Of a stretch of DNA of 64,000 nt, positions 53,494 through 63,043 are shown piece by piece. This DNA comes from Trichaptum fuscoviolaceum. Lineage: Eukaryota > Basidiomycota > Agaricomycetes > Hymenochaetales > Trichaptaceae. A program made the translations under genes and the position numbers. The stretch is taken from contig CAJSYZ010000007.1 in the NCBI GenBank assembly GCA_910574455.1, positions 620,001-684,000 of the forward strand, in the 5' to 3' direction. The notes below the pieces were generated by a model. It did not search any database, was not told the DNA's origin, and saw nothing but the letters and a program-made list of their open reading frames with translations. Within the stretch, counting starts at the first letter, position 1, and every line of letters begins with the position of its first letter.

Positions 53494-56400
53494 GGTCGTA
53501 TTGCTCAGTCGCGCCCTATACGACCCAACCGCCCTTGTGGCCGAAGAACTCTCTTAATAATGGTCCCTTGTATTTAACCATCTCTACAATAGACCGTCGT
53601 CTTCGACGACATTTGAAGTTCCCGGTACAGGTTAGCGACGGAAAAACGGATGCCTTAGCCACAGTAATGTTAGACAGCGGTGCGTCGGGAACTTTCATAA
53701 ATTCCCGCTACGTTTCGCGACACGGACTCCAGACTCGGGAATTGGTAATCCCGATACTTTTGCGCAACGCGGACAATTCCCCGAACGCGATTGGACGCAT
53801 CACCAAGGAAGTAGTCCTCAACGTCGAGATGAAGGGACACTTAGAACAGTTGACCATGGCCGTCGCGGATATTGGCGACGACGATATTATCATGGGGATC
53901 GACTGGTTGCGGCACCATAACCCAACCATTGACTGGACCAACGATGTGGTCGATCTCAACCGCTGCCCACCTCAGTGTGACAACCAGCAACGCCTGGTCC
54001 CGCTTCCCCGCCTCGCCATAGCAGAAGAAGTCGAGACCCCCTGGGGGCCCGACAGGACCCAGGCCGAATGGGAAGCTGTCCCACCAGGATTTCGGTACTC
54101 AGAAAAATATTGGGACCAGTACCACGACGCTGAATCCTACTTCGTCACGACGGACGACCACTTCGCGTACAAAATTGCCGCCTCGTACACCCACTCCCAG
54201 GCCATCGCTGAGAAGTCAGCAGTGAAGGAAGGCGAGAAAACCTTCGAGGAACTAGTTCCCCCCGAATTTCGTGAGTTTGCCGACGTTTTCTCGAAGGTTG
54301 AATCCGAAAGGCTTCCACTACGCAAGCCGTATGATCACGCCATAGATTTAGAACCCGGGAAGGTTCCCCCGTACAGCAAAATCTATCCGTTGGCCCCGGC
54401 CGAACGCGACGCCCTTCGCGAATTCGTTGACGAAAACCTGCGCAAAGGGTACATACGACCTTCGAAATCCCCTGCAGCGGCTCCCGTCTTCTTTATCAAG
54501 AAAAAGGACGGAACCTTGCGCATGGTAGTCGATTACCGACGACTGAACGATATCACGGTCAAGAATCGATACCCGCTTCCCCTCACGATGGAACTCGTAG
54601 ACGCACTGCAAAAGGCGAAGGTTTTCACGACGTTAGATTTGCGATGGGGCTACCACAACGTGCGACTGAAGCAAGGCGACGAGTGGAAGGCCGCATTTCG
54701 GACTCAGGCAGGACATTTCGAACCGACGGTGATGACATTCGGGCTCACGAATGCCCCGGCGACCTTCCAGCATATGATGAACGATATCTTCAAAGATCTC
54801 ATTGGAGTATACGTGATCATCTATCTTGACGACTTGCTAATCTTTTCCGAAGATGAATCGCAGCACGAGGAACACGTACGGGAAGTCCTTAAGCGGCTGC
54901 GCGAAAACGACTTGTTCTGTAAACCCGAAAAGTGCAAATTCAAACAGACTTCCGTCGAGTATCTCGGGATGATTATTTCGCAGGGAAAGGTGGCGATGGA
55001 TCCCGCCAAGGTACAGGCGGTCCTCGACTGGCCTACCCCGAAAAAGGTGAAAGACATTCAAGCCTTCCTCGGGTTCGCAAATTTCTATCGACGCTTCATT
55101 CGGGATTTCTCGCACATCGTCAAACCGCTCACGACGCTGCTGAAGAAGGACGTTCGCTGGGCCTGGACAGAAAACCAGCAGTTCGCCTTCGACTATCTCA
55201 AGCGCATGTTCACGACCGCCCCCGTCCTGATGATGCCAGACATGTCGCGACAATTCATCGTGGAATGCGACGCCTCTGATTTCGCGACCGGCGCGGTCTT
55301 GTCCCAGGAAGGCGACGACGGGCTGATACATCCGGTCGCCTTTTTCTCGAAATCCCTCAACGATGCGGAACGCAACTACGAGATTTATGACAAGGAGCTA
55401 CTCGCGATTATTCGAGCTCTTGACGAGTGGCGACATTATCTCGAAGGTGCGAGTCATAAACTCGATATCGTGTCTGACCACAAGAATCTGCTATATTTCT
55501 CTGAATCCCGAACGCTGACGCGACGCCAAGCCCGGTGGAGTCTGTTCCTCACCCGCTTCGATTTTACGATTCGCCATCGCCCAGGGCGACTCGGGGGCAA
55601 ACCCGACGCCATGTCACGACGCGTCGATCTTCAACCCGAAGGCGAAGACAACACGGGACGGACCCTCTTGACCCCCGAAATGTTTCGACTAAAGACAATT
55701 CGTCGGGGAATGACGCAGGTACACGGAGATCAGGCCCTCCTACGACGCATTCGTAAGTCAGATCAATATGAAGACGAACTGGTGGACGCGATCGAGCTGG
55801 TCAAGTCCAAGGCGCCTCGAGTCCTGACCAAGGAACTTGAGGACTGGAGCACCGAGGAAGGCCTCATCCTGTACCAGGGAAAGGTTTACGTCCCGAAAGA
55901 CGAGACCATTCGCCGGGATGTGGTGAAGACTTACCACGACAGTCTCCCCGCCGGACATCCTGGACGTTGGAAAACGTTTGAGATGGTAAGCCGCAACTAC
56001 TGGTGGCCCGGGATGTCTAACTTCGTAGAACGATACGTTTCGGGATGCGATACCTGTGCACGCACGAAGAACCGATCCCAACGCCCGGTAGGACTCCTGC
56101 AACCGAACGAAATCCCGCAGGGCCCCTGGCAGGCGATTTCGTGCGATTTCATCACCCAGCTCCCCCGATCTGAGGATTACGACGCAATTTTCGTGGTGGT
56201 CGACCGTCTCACCAAGCAAGCGCATTTTATCCCGACCACGTCTGATGTCGATGCACCGGAAACTGCGGAACTCTTCCTGCAACACGTCTGGAAGCTGCAC
56301 GGAACCCCCCGCCAGATCATATCCGACCGCGGACCACAGTTTGTCGCGCAGTTCATGAAAGCCCTTTTTTCCCGACTCGGTATCAAGGGTACCACGTCGA

Positions 56401-57698
56401 CTGCGTATCACCCGCAGACGGATGGGCAAACCGAAAGGGTAAACCAAGAGCTGGAACAATATTTACGGGCTTTCATAGATACACGACAAGAAAACTGGGC
56501 CAGATTACTCCCGATGGCAGAGTTCGCGCACAACACGAAAGCGCACGCGGCAACACGACAATCCCCGTTCGCGCTCGTCTACGGCTACAATCCCGAATTC
56601 ACGATTGCCCCGAGCGACGGCCTGTCCACGGTCCCCGCCGCGGACGCACGACTGCAGGAACTTCAGCAGGCACAGGAAGAGGCAAGAGCGGCTTTGGAGG
56701 TTGCGGCAGAGCGCATGAAGCAGCACTACGATCAGGCCAGGAACGAGGCCCCGCAGTACGCAGTCGGGGATAAAGTATGGCTCGAGGCGACGAACGTTCG
56801 GCGACCGGGAGCGCGCAAATTATTACCGAAACGACTAGGGCCGTATAAAGTGAAGGCAAAGCTAAGTGACCTCACCTACGAACTCGAACTCCCCGCGTCG
56901 CTGAAGATTCATCCCGTATTTCACGTGTCGCTGCTCTCGCCATACCACGAAGACGACATTCCCGGTCGAACGCAACCCCCGCCGCCCCCAGTCGAAGTAG
57001 AAGGAGATCTGGAATACGAGGTGGAAGAGGTACTGGACGCTAGACGGTTTAGACGGAGGTTTGAATATTTGGTACGATGGAAGGGATATTCGAGCGCGGA
57101 AGATACATGGATTCCCGCAAAGGATATGGGTAATGCAAAGGCTAAAATTCGCAGTTTCTATCGAAAACACCCGGACGCCCCTCGAGAAGTCAACGCTATC
57201 GAGCTCTGTGACCTGAGCAAGATTCAAGCTTGGCGCCCCGGAGTTGCGCCTTTGGAGGGGGGTAATGTCGAGATCCCAGGCCCCTTTTCTCATTTCCCGC
57301 ACTTTCCCGCCAAGGATCCCGACATGAGCAGACAATCCCGCGGGGAGAATCCCGCCATTGGATTCCCCGCGCGAAACCCCTTTCCCGACTCGCACGATCC
57401 CCCCAAGATCCCCCGCTCACGTGACCTATCCCGCACCACCGTCCCGACCACCATGCACGCATACACACATTCATTTACGACGACCCGCCACGGCACACGT
57501 ACATTCACTTATCAACATACGCTCATTAATCCGTTAGTACCTCAAGGTGACGACCTGCAACAGTCTGGCATACCTAGTCTGGCTAGTCGCGGCCCCGGAC
57601 CGGACGCTGACGTCCACGGACAGGCCGTAGCCATCTGGAGAGACGGGATAGACATGCCTAGCAGTGCGGTCGTAGCATGTATCGTTTGTAGTAGATAG
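53226..57698 (+). CDS. pol: Gypsy-2 Pol (protease, RT, RNase H, integrase, chromodomain)
   Basis: An open frame from 53226, overlapping gag, so expression probably uses a -1 frameshift or internal initiation, unlike Gypsy-1. Landmarks: protease DSGASG near residue 147; RT with VVDYRRLNDIT and YLDDLLIF near 532; RNase H ECDASDFATGAV near 680; integrase HH-CC at about 902-945 (CDTCART), then SCDFITQLPRS, SDRGPQFVAQF and TDGQTERVNQELEQYL; chromodomain YLVRWKGYSSAEDTWIP near 1280. The frame does not stop at the polypurine tract; it reads about 430 bp into the 3' LTR, helped by a one-base deletion specific to that LTR. Confidence 0.93.
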   Translation: MLLLRRERPFSERLPNATANPKPKGYEIHVPVEPLAPRAPVVRRNAQTYGGTVRPECAAVRATERIRRHDARRQERSQSRSPAPSGFSVGSYCSVAPYTTQPPLWPKNSLNNGPLYLTISTIDRRLRRHLKFPVQVSDGKTDALATVMLDSGASGTFINSRYVSRHGLQTRELVIPILLRNADNSPNAIGRITKEVVLNVEMKGHLEQLTMAVADIGDDDIIMGIDWLRHHNPTIDWTNDVVDLNRCPPQCDNQQRLVPLPRLAIAEEVETPWGPDRTQAEWEAVPPGFRYSEKYWDQYHDAESYFVTTDDHFAYKIAASYTHSQAIAEKSAVKEGEKTFEELVPPEFREFADVFSKVESERLPLRKPYDHAIDLEPGKVPPYSKIYPLAPAERDALREFVDENLRKGYIRPSKSPAAAPVFFIKKKDGTLRMVVDYRRLNDITVKNRYPLPLTMELVDALQKAKVFTTLDLRWGYHNVRLKQGDEWKAAFRTQAGHFEPTVMTFGLTNAPATFQHMMNDIFKDLIGVYVIIYLDDLLIFSEDESQHEEHVREVLKRLRENDLFCKPEKCKFKQTSVEYLGMIISQGKVAMDPAKVQAVLDWPTPKKVKDIQAFLGFANFYRRFIRDFSHIVKPLTTLLKKDVRWAWTENQQFAFDYLKRMFTTAPVLMMPDMSRQFIVECDASDFATGAVLSQEGDDGLIHPVAFFSKSLNDAERNYEIYDKELLAIIRALDEWRHYLEGASHKLDIVSDHKNLLYFSESRTLTRRQARWSLFLTRFDFTIRHRPGRLGGKPDAMSRRVDLQPEGEDNTGRTLLTPEMFRLKTIRRGMTQVHGDQALLRRIRKSDQYEDELVDAIELVKSKAPRVLTKELEDWSTEEGLILYQGKVYVPKDETIRRDVVKTYHDSLPAGHPGRWKTFEMVSRNYWWPGMSNFVERYVSGCDTCARTKNRSQRPVGLLQPNEIPQGPWQAISCDFITQLPRSEDYDAIFVVVDRLTKQAHFIPTTSDVDAPETAELFLQHVWKLHGTPRQIISDRGPQFVAQFMKALFSRLGIKGTTSTAYHPQTDGQTERVNQELEQYLRAFIDTRQENWARLLPMAEFAHNTKAHAATRQSPFALVYGYNPEFTIAPSDGLSTVPAADARLQELQQAQEEARAALEVAAERMKQHYDQARNEAPQYAVGDKVWLEATNVRRPGARKLLPKRLGPYKVKAKLSDLTYELELPASLKIHPVFHVSLLSPYHEDDIPGRTQPPPPPVEVEGDLEYEVEEVLDARRFRRRFEYLVRWKGYSSAEDTWIPAKDMGNAKAKIRSFYRKHPDAPREVNAIELCDLSKIQAWRPGVAPLEGGNVEIPGPFSHFPHFPAKDPDMSRQSRGENPAIGFPARNPFPDSHDPPKIPRSRDLSRTTVPTTMHAYTHSFTTTRHGTRTFTYQHTLINPLVPQGDDLQQSGIPSLASRGPGPDADVHGQAVAIWRDGIDMPSSAVVACIVCSR

Positions 57699-58093
57699 GT
57701 GCGCATTGCGCAAGGACACTTAGCGTAGATTAATATACAGTCTTTACGAAGTAGATAAATAGCTGTAGGCATCGTAAGGAGCACCCCACTTTTGACCTCT
57801 TGTGGAGTGCTTCCTTAGGTGCAATCTCTCTCTTTTCTCCTGTGTAGTTATTTGCGCAATACTTACTTGTGGAGTGCTTCCTTAGGGATCCGCTTACTTG
57901 ACGTTCAAAGCAGTGAAGAGTCCTAGCTGGCCTTGAGAATCCCGCGACGCGCCTGGATAGAATCCCGCGCGTTTCCCGCCTGAATTCCCACGCTCGTTCC
58001 CAGTCGCGAATCCAGATTCCCGAACGCGGGTTCTTGTCGCGAATTCCAGTTTCCCGAAACTGTTTCCCGCTACAATTCCCGACGGTCGTAACA
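57266..58093 (+). repeat. Gypsy-2 3' LTR
   Basis: 828 bp; differs from the 5' LTR by a deleted G in CCCCCGCAAG, a missing C near 57733, and several substitutions. Followed by ACGCG (58094-58098). Confidence 0.95.
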
Positions 58094-58458
58094 ACGCGGA
58101 TGCGAGCGGCGAGTATACATATGGCGAGGGCGCTACTAGAAGTAGTAAGTGCAAGGAGGATAAGGATAATGACGGCGAAGAAGTCGAGGATTTCAAGGAT
58201 AGGGAAGACGATATGGAGGACGAGAGTGTGCTTGGCGAGGGAGACGAGGTCGAGGACAAGGATCAGGAGGAGGACAAGGATCAGGATCAGGATGAGAACA
58301 AGGATGCAGACGAGCATTTCAGCGTGGGTTATGGACGCAGTGGAGGTTTTGAGGGCGAGGAGAATGACGCAGGCAGAGAGGACTGGGAAGGTGAGGGCGA
58401 TCGCGAGGAGGACGAGGGTTCATTATGGGATTCGGCTACGGACGGCGCAGACTTTTAA

Positions 58459-59183
58459 GAGCAGGTCGATCTCTGGTGAGCTTCGGCTTTGACCCATCAC
58501 CCCGCCACTGTATTCAAGCTCTTACTACCACCAACTTGCAGTGGCATTCGTTCTCTGAATATGCCGAGGAACAGCCTGCCAGCGAGGCAGAAGTGGCAAA
58601 ATACAATCTGGTTCAGGATGCCGTGGTGTAGCTACTGAGGGACCGTGACACTGATGCACTGATTTCTACTTATTGTCTTAAATTACTTGTGGAAATGAAG
58701 TAATTCTGGAACCTCTTACGCACTTACACGCTTGAGTACTGCAAACCGACAGACAAAAAAGTCTGCTTATATGATTAAATGATGAATTACTTATGGAATG
58801 AACTACTTGAACCCCTTACAAACTTATACACTTGAGCACTGCAATTCGAATGCCAGAAAAAAACTTCTGATATGCTTGAATGCTGAAGACTGAATGCCTG
58901 AAGCACTGATTTAAGTCGACGGCACTGATTTCAGCAGGCCCCTTCCTGAATAATGAAACCACATGCCTGAAATCAGTAAATCAGTAGAATTTCACTTCCC
59001 AGGGCTTCAGTAAATTTCAGACCGTTTAAGTAACCTTAAGTGAAAAAGAAGATTCCCTGATGCAGTAGGCTTGACTGTTAGTTCAATGTAATTTGATTTC
59101 AATTTTTTTGCTATTTCTTCGACTTGAGTCTCCTGGCTTCTCCTCTCTTGAAGACTCTGAGACTTCAAGAACGACACTCTCCT
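58459..59183. repeat. Repeat-derived leader of the Myb/SANT-like gene
   Basis: A last-exon candidate of the DUF6532-like gene runs to 58631 (WHSFSEYAEEQPASEAEVAK). The rest is non-coding, AT-rich, with two related sub-repeats (TGAACTACTTGAACC at about 58800 resembling 58680-58740) and CTGAAATCAGTAAATCAGTA-type motifs. Part of it resembles 20860-20930 in reverse orientation. Confidence 0.4.
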
Positions 59184-60254
59184 ATGGCAAAGGGAAAAGG
59201 CACATCAGTTCCTGAGCCCAAAAGAGCAAAGTGGACTTCGGGTGATGATGCAGCACTTGTCTTGGCTCTCCGAGAACAGGCTATAGCGGGCAACCAGTCT
59301 GACAATGGCTTCAAATCATCTGCATGGGCAGCTGCTGCAACAGCTGTAAATGAAGTGCGGACAAGAGGAGCACCCAAAACAGCTCTGGGGTGTAAAGAAC
59401 ACTTTCAAGGTCATGTATGTGTTCAGTGTTTATCTTTGCAAGAAACTTCGATAGTAATGCTATAATGTCAGCTTAAAAAGGAGTATGCCAGCTACTGCTT
59501 TGTGATCAGAACTTCGGGATCCGGGTGGAGTACTCAGAAGAGGACAATTACAGTAGACCCTGTGTTCTGGGCAGGGCTTGCAGTGGTATGTACTAAACAC
59601 ATTGTATAGATGAGAAGGGCTGAATGCAAGTATAGAAATATCACAAATGGAAGGATCAGACCTTTCCTTTGTATGATGAGATGTATGAGCTTGTTGAAGG
59701 TCGAGTTGCAACTGGTGCACTTGCTTTGTCAATCTCGGATCTGACAAACGGCAATGATGACATTCAAGATGCATTATCATCAGATCAAGAGTCCGTAGAA
59801 GATCCATCTGAGAAAGAGCAGCCCATGCAAGCTTTGCAAGAAACAGATGTTAGCGGTCCTGGAGTACGTTCTTGTTCAGTTCATTTAATGTCATGCTAAA
59901 TGTGTACAGGAGGAATTGTACTCACACGAAGTCAGTCCTGAGCCAAACTTGGTTCCGCCACACACACCAGCTCGAACACCAACAAGCACTCAGTCTGGAA
60001 CTGCAACTCGAAAGCATACACAAGATTCCGAGCTTGAGACATCAGTGTCAAAGAGGAAGAAAAGTGGTCGTCCATCGGGTCCACAGTCTGTTCTCGATAT
60101 GGCAGGTGCCCTTTGTGATGTTGCATCAAGCTTGAACTTCAATGCAAATATGGGTCCGACCACCCCACAGCGCCGTATTGCGGCAGTCTGTTACGTTCAC
60201 GGCTTCGATGGACTTATCACGGAAATGATAAGTGACCAAAGCGTTGTTGGGTGA
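59184..60254 (+). CDS. Myb/SANT-like DNA-binding protein (transposon-associated type)
   Basis: Four exons. Exon 1 begins MAKGKGTSVPEPKRAKWTSG and carries the first Myb/SANT-like helices (DDAALVLALREQAIAGNQSD, ALGCKEHFQG). After an intron near 59410-59470 come LKKEYASYCFVIRTSGSGWS and DPVFWAGLAV; after another, KYHKWKDQTFPLYDEMYELV; and finally a Ser/Thr/Pro-rich tail with a basic patch KRKKSGRPSG and stop at 60254. This trihelix-like domain is common in plants and fungi, often beside Harbinger/PIF or other DNA transposase genes, and binds DNA. No transposase partner is seen in the 200 bp after it, where a solo LTR follows. The frame looks intact. Confidence 0.7.
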
Positions 60255-60451
60255 AGTAGCAAGTACAGTATAGAGGGTCCGCTTTGTGAGGGTCTCTATA
60301 CCGGAAGTCGTGGGTGAACAGAGTCTTTGGTAGGTGATTGTAAAAGACTATAGGAGGATTGACTTAAGTGTCATCCTGGGGCACTATGTACATGGCCTTA
60401 TATACTACAGAGAACAATAGAGTGGAGCAAGGAATGAAACTACTCATCATC

Positions 60452-60456
60452 GCGGG
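60452..60456. repeat. Target-site duplication, left (solo LTR)
   Basis: GCGGG, repeated at 61289-61293. Confidence 0.9.
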
Positions 60457-61288
60457 TGTTACGACCGTCGGGAATTGTAGCGGGAAACAGTTTCGGGAAA
60501 CTGGAATTCGCGACAAGAACCCGCGTTCGGGAATCTGGATTCGCGACTGGGAACGAGCGTGGGAATTCAGGCGGGAAACGCGCGGGATTCTATCCAGGCG
60601 CGTCGCGGGATTCTCAAGGCCAGCTAGGACTCTTCACTGCTTTGAACGTCAAGTAAGCGGATCCCTAAGGAAGCACTCCACAAGTAAGTATTGCGCAACT
60701 AACTACACAGGAGAAAAGAGAGAGATCGCACCTAAGGAAGCACTCCACAAGAGGTCAAAAGTGGGGTGCTCCTTACGATGCCTACAGCTATTTATCTACT
60801 TCGTAAAGACTGTATAGTTAATCTACGCTAAGTGTCCTTGCGCAATGCGCGCACCTATCTACTACAAACGATACATGCTACGACCGCACTGCTAGGCATG
60901 TCTATCCCGTCTCTCCAGATGGCTACGGCCTGTCCGTGGACGTCAGCGTCCGGTCCGGGGCCGCGACTAGCCAGACTAGGTATGCCAGACTGTTGCAGGT
61001 CGTCACCTTGAGGTACTAACGGATTAATGAGCGTATGTTGATAAGTGAATGTACGTGTGCCGTGGCGGGTCGTCGTAAATGAATGTGTGTATGCGTGCAT
61101 GGTGGTCGGGACGGTGGTGCGGGATAGGTCACGTGAGCGGGGGATCTTGCGGGGGATCGTGCGAGTCGGGAAAGGGGTTTCGCGCGGGGAATCCAATGGC
61201 GGGATTCTCCCCGCGGGATTGTCTGCTCATGTCGGGATCCTTGGCGGGAAAGTGCGGGAAATGAGAAAAGGGGCCTGGGATCTCGACA
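60457..61288 (-). mobile_element. Solo LTR of the Gypsy-2 family
   Basis: 832 bp, the reverse complement of the Gypsy-2 LTR, starting TGTTACGACC and ending TCTCGACA on the plus strand, with target duplication GCGGG. It has no internal region, so it is the product of LTR-LTR recombination. It keeps the undeleted CCCCCGCAAG version found in the 5' LTR of Gypsy-2. Confidence 0.95.
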
Positions 61289-61293
61289 GCGGG

Positions 61294-61724
61294 TCAGAAG
61301 TGGAGTGAGTCTGTCATAGTGGCTCTAATTAATGGAGGATGATGTCAGATCGGAACATAGGTGGAGTAGAGTGGAGTAGAATGATGTATCATCGGAGTGG
61401 AAGGTCCTGGGGCTCTCGGAGTGAAGGTGGAGCGAGTGGAGCCATCGGAGTGTGGAGTCGATGATGAAAGAATGATGCAATGTGTGTACGCACATGCAGG
61501 TAGAAAGGGTGAGAGAAAAAGATGAGGGGGAACATAAACAATGTGTAAACAAGGGTAAGCAGCTTGATGCGTAACAATACCCTGTCACTAAGATTGAAAT
61601 TCCGTAGTAGCATAAGAATGCGAATGCGATAATTTCAAAGAAAGGTACAACGCTATAGGATCAAGTTAAGATCAATAAGTAAAAGCGTAAGAGAAAGATA
61701 AATATCAGTTGCTATAGGGTCAAG
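61294..61724. other. Non-coding spacer
   Basis: GGAGTGGA/GTGGAGTAGAG-type short repeats at about 61360-61460, then AT-rich sequence in which ATAGG(A/G)TCAAGTTAAGA(T/C)CAATAAG occurs twice (about 61657 and 61716). No gene is supported. It may be the 3' untranslated end of the ORF cascade that follows. Confidence 0.35.
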
Positions 61725-62681
61725 TTAAGACCAATAAGGGGTTAAAGCGCTGGGTACATTGGTGACTATCTGAGAGAAATCAAAGTTATTAAGGAAGAGT
61801 CGATACATTGAAAGGAAATAGGGGTCGGTCCAGTCGATGGGGGCGTATGATGGTGGCGAAGTGAAGTCTTCCGGTCGAGGAGTGTTGACAATGTATGGCG
61901 GCGAAGGCGGCTGTATCGTTATGTCGGGCGGAGCCATGAGGGGTAATTCAGGAATGGTGAGGGCCTGAAGTTCCTGGTTGATCGTCTCAAGTTCTTCCCC
62001 TGTAGGGAGATAGAGCTGTTGATGAGGGCTAGGCGGCGGCGGAGCGGTTTCGAAGTCATGGAGTCGATCTAGGTCAAAGATCGGGACATGTAGCTGCTCA
62101 TGATATGCGTCGGGCGCAGCCTGCGGAGTGAGCTCGAGAGGGGAGGGATCGGCCATGGGTTGTGGTTCCGGGTCAGCAGGGACGTTGACCTTTCCGTTAA
62201 CGATCTCCGAAGAGAGGAGCGATTGAAATTCGAATTCGTTGAACTGGTTCTCGAGTTGAGTAATAAGAACCTGATTCAAACGACGTACTAGTTCCTGATG
62301 TTCGAAGGTGTCAACCTTCTGTTGCGATCGTCGACTGCTCTCAAACAGATCCAGCATCGTCTCCAAAATGTCATACATTTGCTGAGTGGTGTAGACAATA
62401 TGGGGAAGGGGGCTGACAGTGACATTCTGAGTGAGGTCGCGAAGTTTGCCATTATGCAGAAGCGTAGCTGCACATTGTCGTCGTGTCTGTAGTGTCTGTT
62501 GGAAGGTGATGCCGGGTAGAAGTTGCTCGAGATCGGGAGGAGGAAGGGTGCCGTCAATGAATCGCTGTCGCGTTGGTTTGACATTTCGAGGATGAGGGGT
62601 TCGAAAGACGCGGTTCGGAAGTCCTTGACGAGTGTTGCGGATAGCTGGCATTGTTAGTGAACGGGGCAATACCTGCAACAA
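61725..62681 (-). CDS. Cascade ORF5: unrecognised proline-rich protein
   Basis: 318 residues, or about 309 if it starts at the second Met (MPAIRNTRQGLPNRVFRTPH). It has helical stretches (QMYDILETMLDLFESSRRSQ, HQELVRRLNQVLITQLENQF) and a proline-rich second half ending DFSQIVTNVPSALTPYWS. No known domain was recognised. Its start overlaps the end of ORF4 by 28 bases in another frame. The make-up suggests a structural or Gag-like protein of a mobile element; that is inference. Confidence 0.5.
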   Translation of the reverse strand: MLQVLPRSLTMPAIRNTRQGLPNRVFRTPHPRNVKPTRQRFIDGTLPPPDLEQLLPGITFQQTLQTRRQCAATLLHNGKLRDLTQNVTVSPLPHIVYTTQQMYDILETMLDLFESSRRSQQKVDTFEHQELVRRLNQVLITQLENQFNEFEFQSLLSSEIVNGKVNVPADPEPQPMADPSPLELTPQAAPDAYHEQLHVPIFDLDRLHDFETAPPPPSPHQQLYLPTGEELETINQELQALTIPELPLMAPPDITIQPPSPPYIVNTPRPEDFTSPPSYAPIDWTDPYFLSMYRLFLNNFDFSQIVTNVPSALTPYWS

Positions 62682-63043
62682 CTGCAGACACAGATGGGGT
62701 CTTCGTCGTAAGCTACGAAGTGTCGATGCGGTGTTCCTGCGTGTCGAACGCGTCGGCCTATCCAGGGGACGTAGGGGAGGTCGAGGAGGATGTGTAGGGC
62801 TTGTAGAATCGGGGTGGCGTACTCCGGAGTGAAGAATGTGCGGCGGAGGACGAGGGTGGTGAGTTGGGGATGGGGATTGAGAGTCTTGAGTCGGCGGATG
62901 TTGATATAGTCGGAGTGGGAGGGGTCAAAGATATAGTGTCGGACGAGGTCGAAGGGACTGAGAGGGGGTAGAGTGGGAGAGGGCGGAGGGGAAGGGTAGT
63001 CGTTGCGGGTGTCAGTTGCGGGTGCCATGCTCCGTTTTGCCAA
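62654..63043 (-). CDS. Cascade ORF4: small protein with Cys-rich C-terminus
   Basis: 129 residues; the likely start is the sixth residue (MAPATDTRNDYPSPPPSPTL). Conserved-looking segments are HYIFDPSHSDYINIRRLKTL, ILQALHILLDLPYVPWIGRR and the tail HFVAYDEDPICVCSCCRYCP. The clustered cysteines near the end could bind zinc. The family is unrecognised. It overlaps ORF3 by 286 bases in a different frame. Confidence 0.5.
   Translation of the reverse strand: MAKRSMAPATDTRNDYPSPPPSPTLPPLSPFDLVRHYIFDPSHSDYINIRRLKTLNPHPQLTTLVLRRTFFTPEYATPILQALHILLDLPYVPWIGRRVRHAGTPHRHFVAYDEDPICVCSCCRYCPVH

Larger units (their letters stand above)
51367..58093 (+). mobile_element. Gypsy-2: complete Ty3/gypsy chromovirus (6727 bp)
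   Basis: LTRs of 829 and 828 bp start TGTCGAGATC and end GGTCGTAACA, with target duplication ACGCG. By eye the LTRs differ at about eight positions (about 1%), so it is older than Gypsy-1. It has gag and pol with a chromodomain and a purine tract (GGAGGGGGGTAA) before the 3' LTR. Its GC-rich codon use differs strongly from the AT-rich neighbours. It sits in an exon of the DUF6532-like gene in the same orientation. Confidence 0.95.
47356..58458 (+). pseudogene. DUF6532-like multi-exon gene, interrupted by Gypsy-2
   Basis: Exon 1 starts MSTRRQTRAKNSNQHPGAIV and continues as a charged coiled coil (KEEVLREKEEKERRREEQ) with basic tracts. Later exons include GEGRNPEIARKIVEDIDL (donor about 48359), PASVQEDANFSPWEDEGE (48745-48897), several small Ser-rich exons, and the conserved block LPPGTQAGWTHILLPSLYRA, WRKKLFEKAEQSISSF, GLFCSDLVISVLSVHLVLAL and KPIGALALAATAV, typical of agaricomycete DUF6532 proteins (function unknown). 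The frame enters the Gypsy-2 insertion at DVGDA and resumes after it, still in frame, as DASGEYTYGEG and an acidic tail ending at 58458. The coding frame was therefore open until the insertion. An alternative last exon could end at 58631. Joining 47356-48358 to the later exons across island 8 is my inference. Confidence 0.6.

Noticed and set aside
55758..56459. 233-residue minus-strand ORF inside Gypsy-2 pol
   Set aside because: Antisense shadow of the GC-rich integrase region.
30900..58640. Starship-type giant element
   Set aside because: No tyrosine recombinase captain was found, and Starships are known from Pezizomycotina; the transposase here is Plavaka-like.
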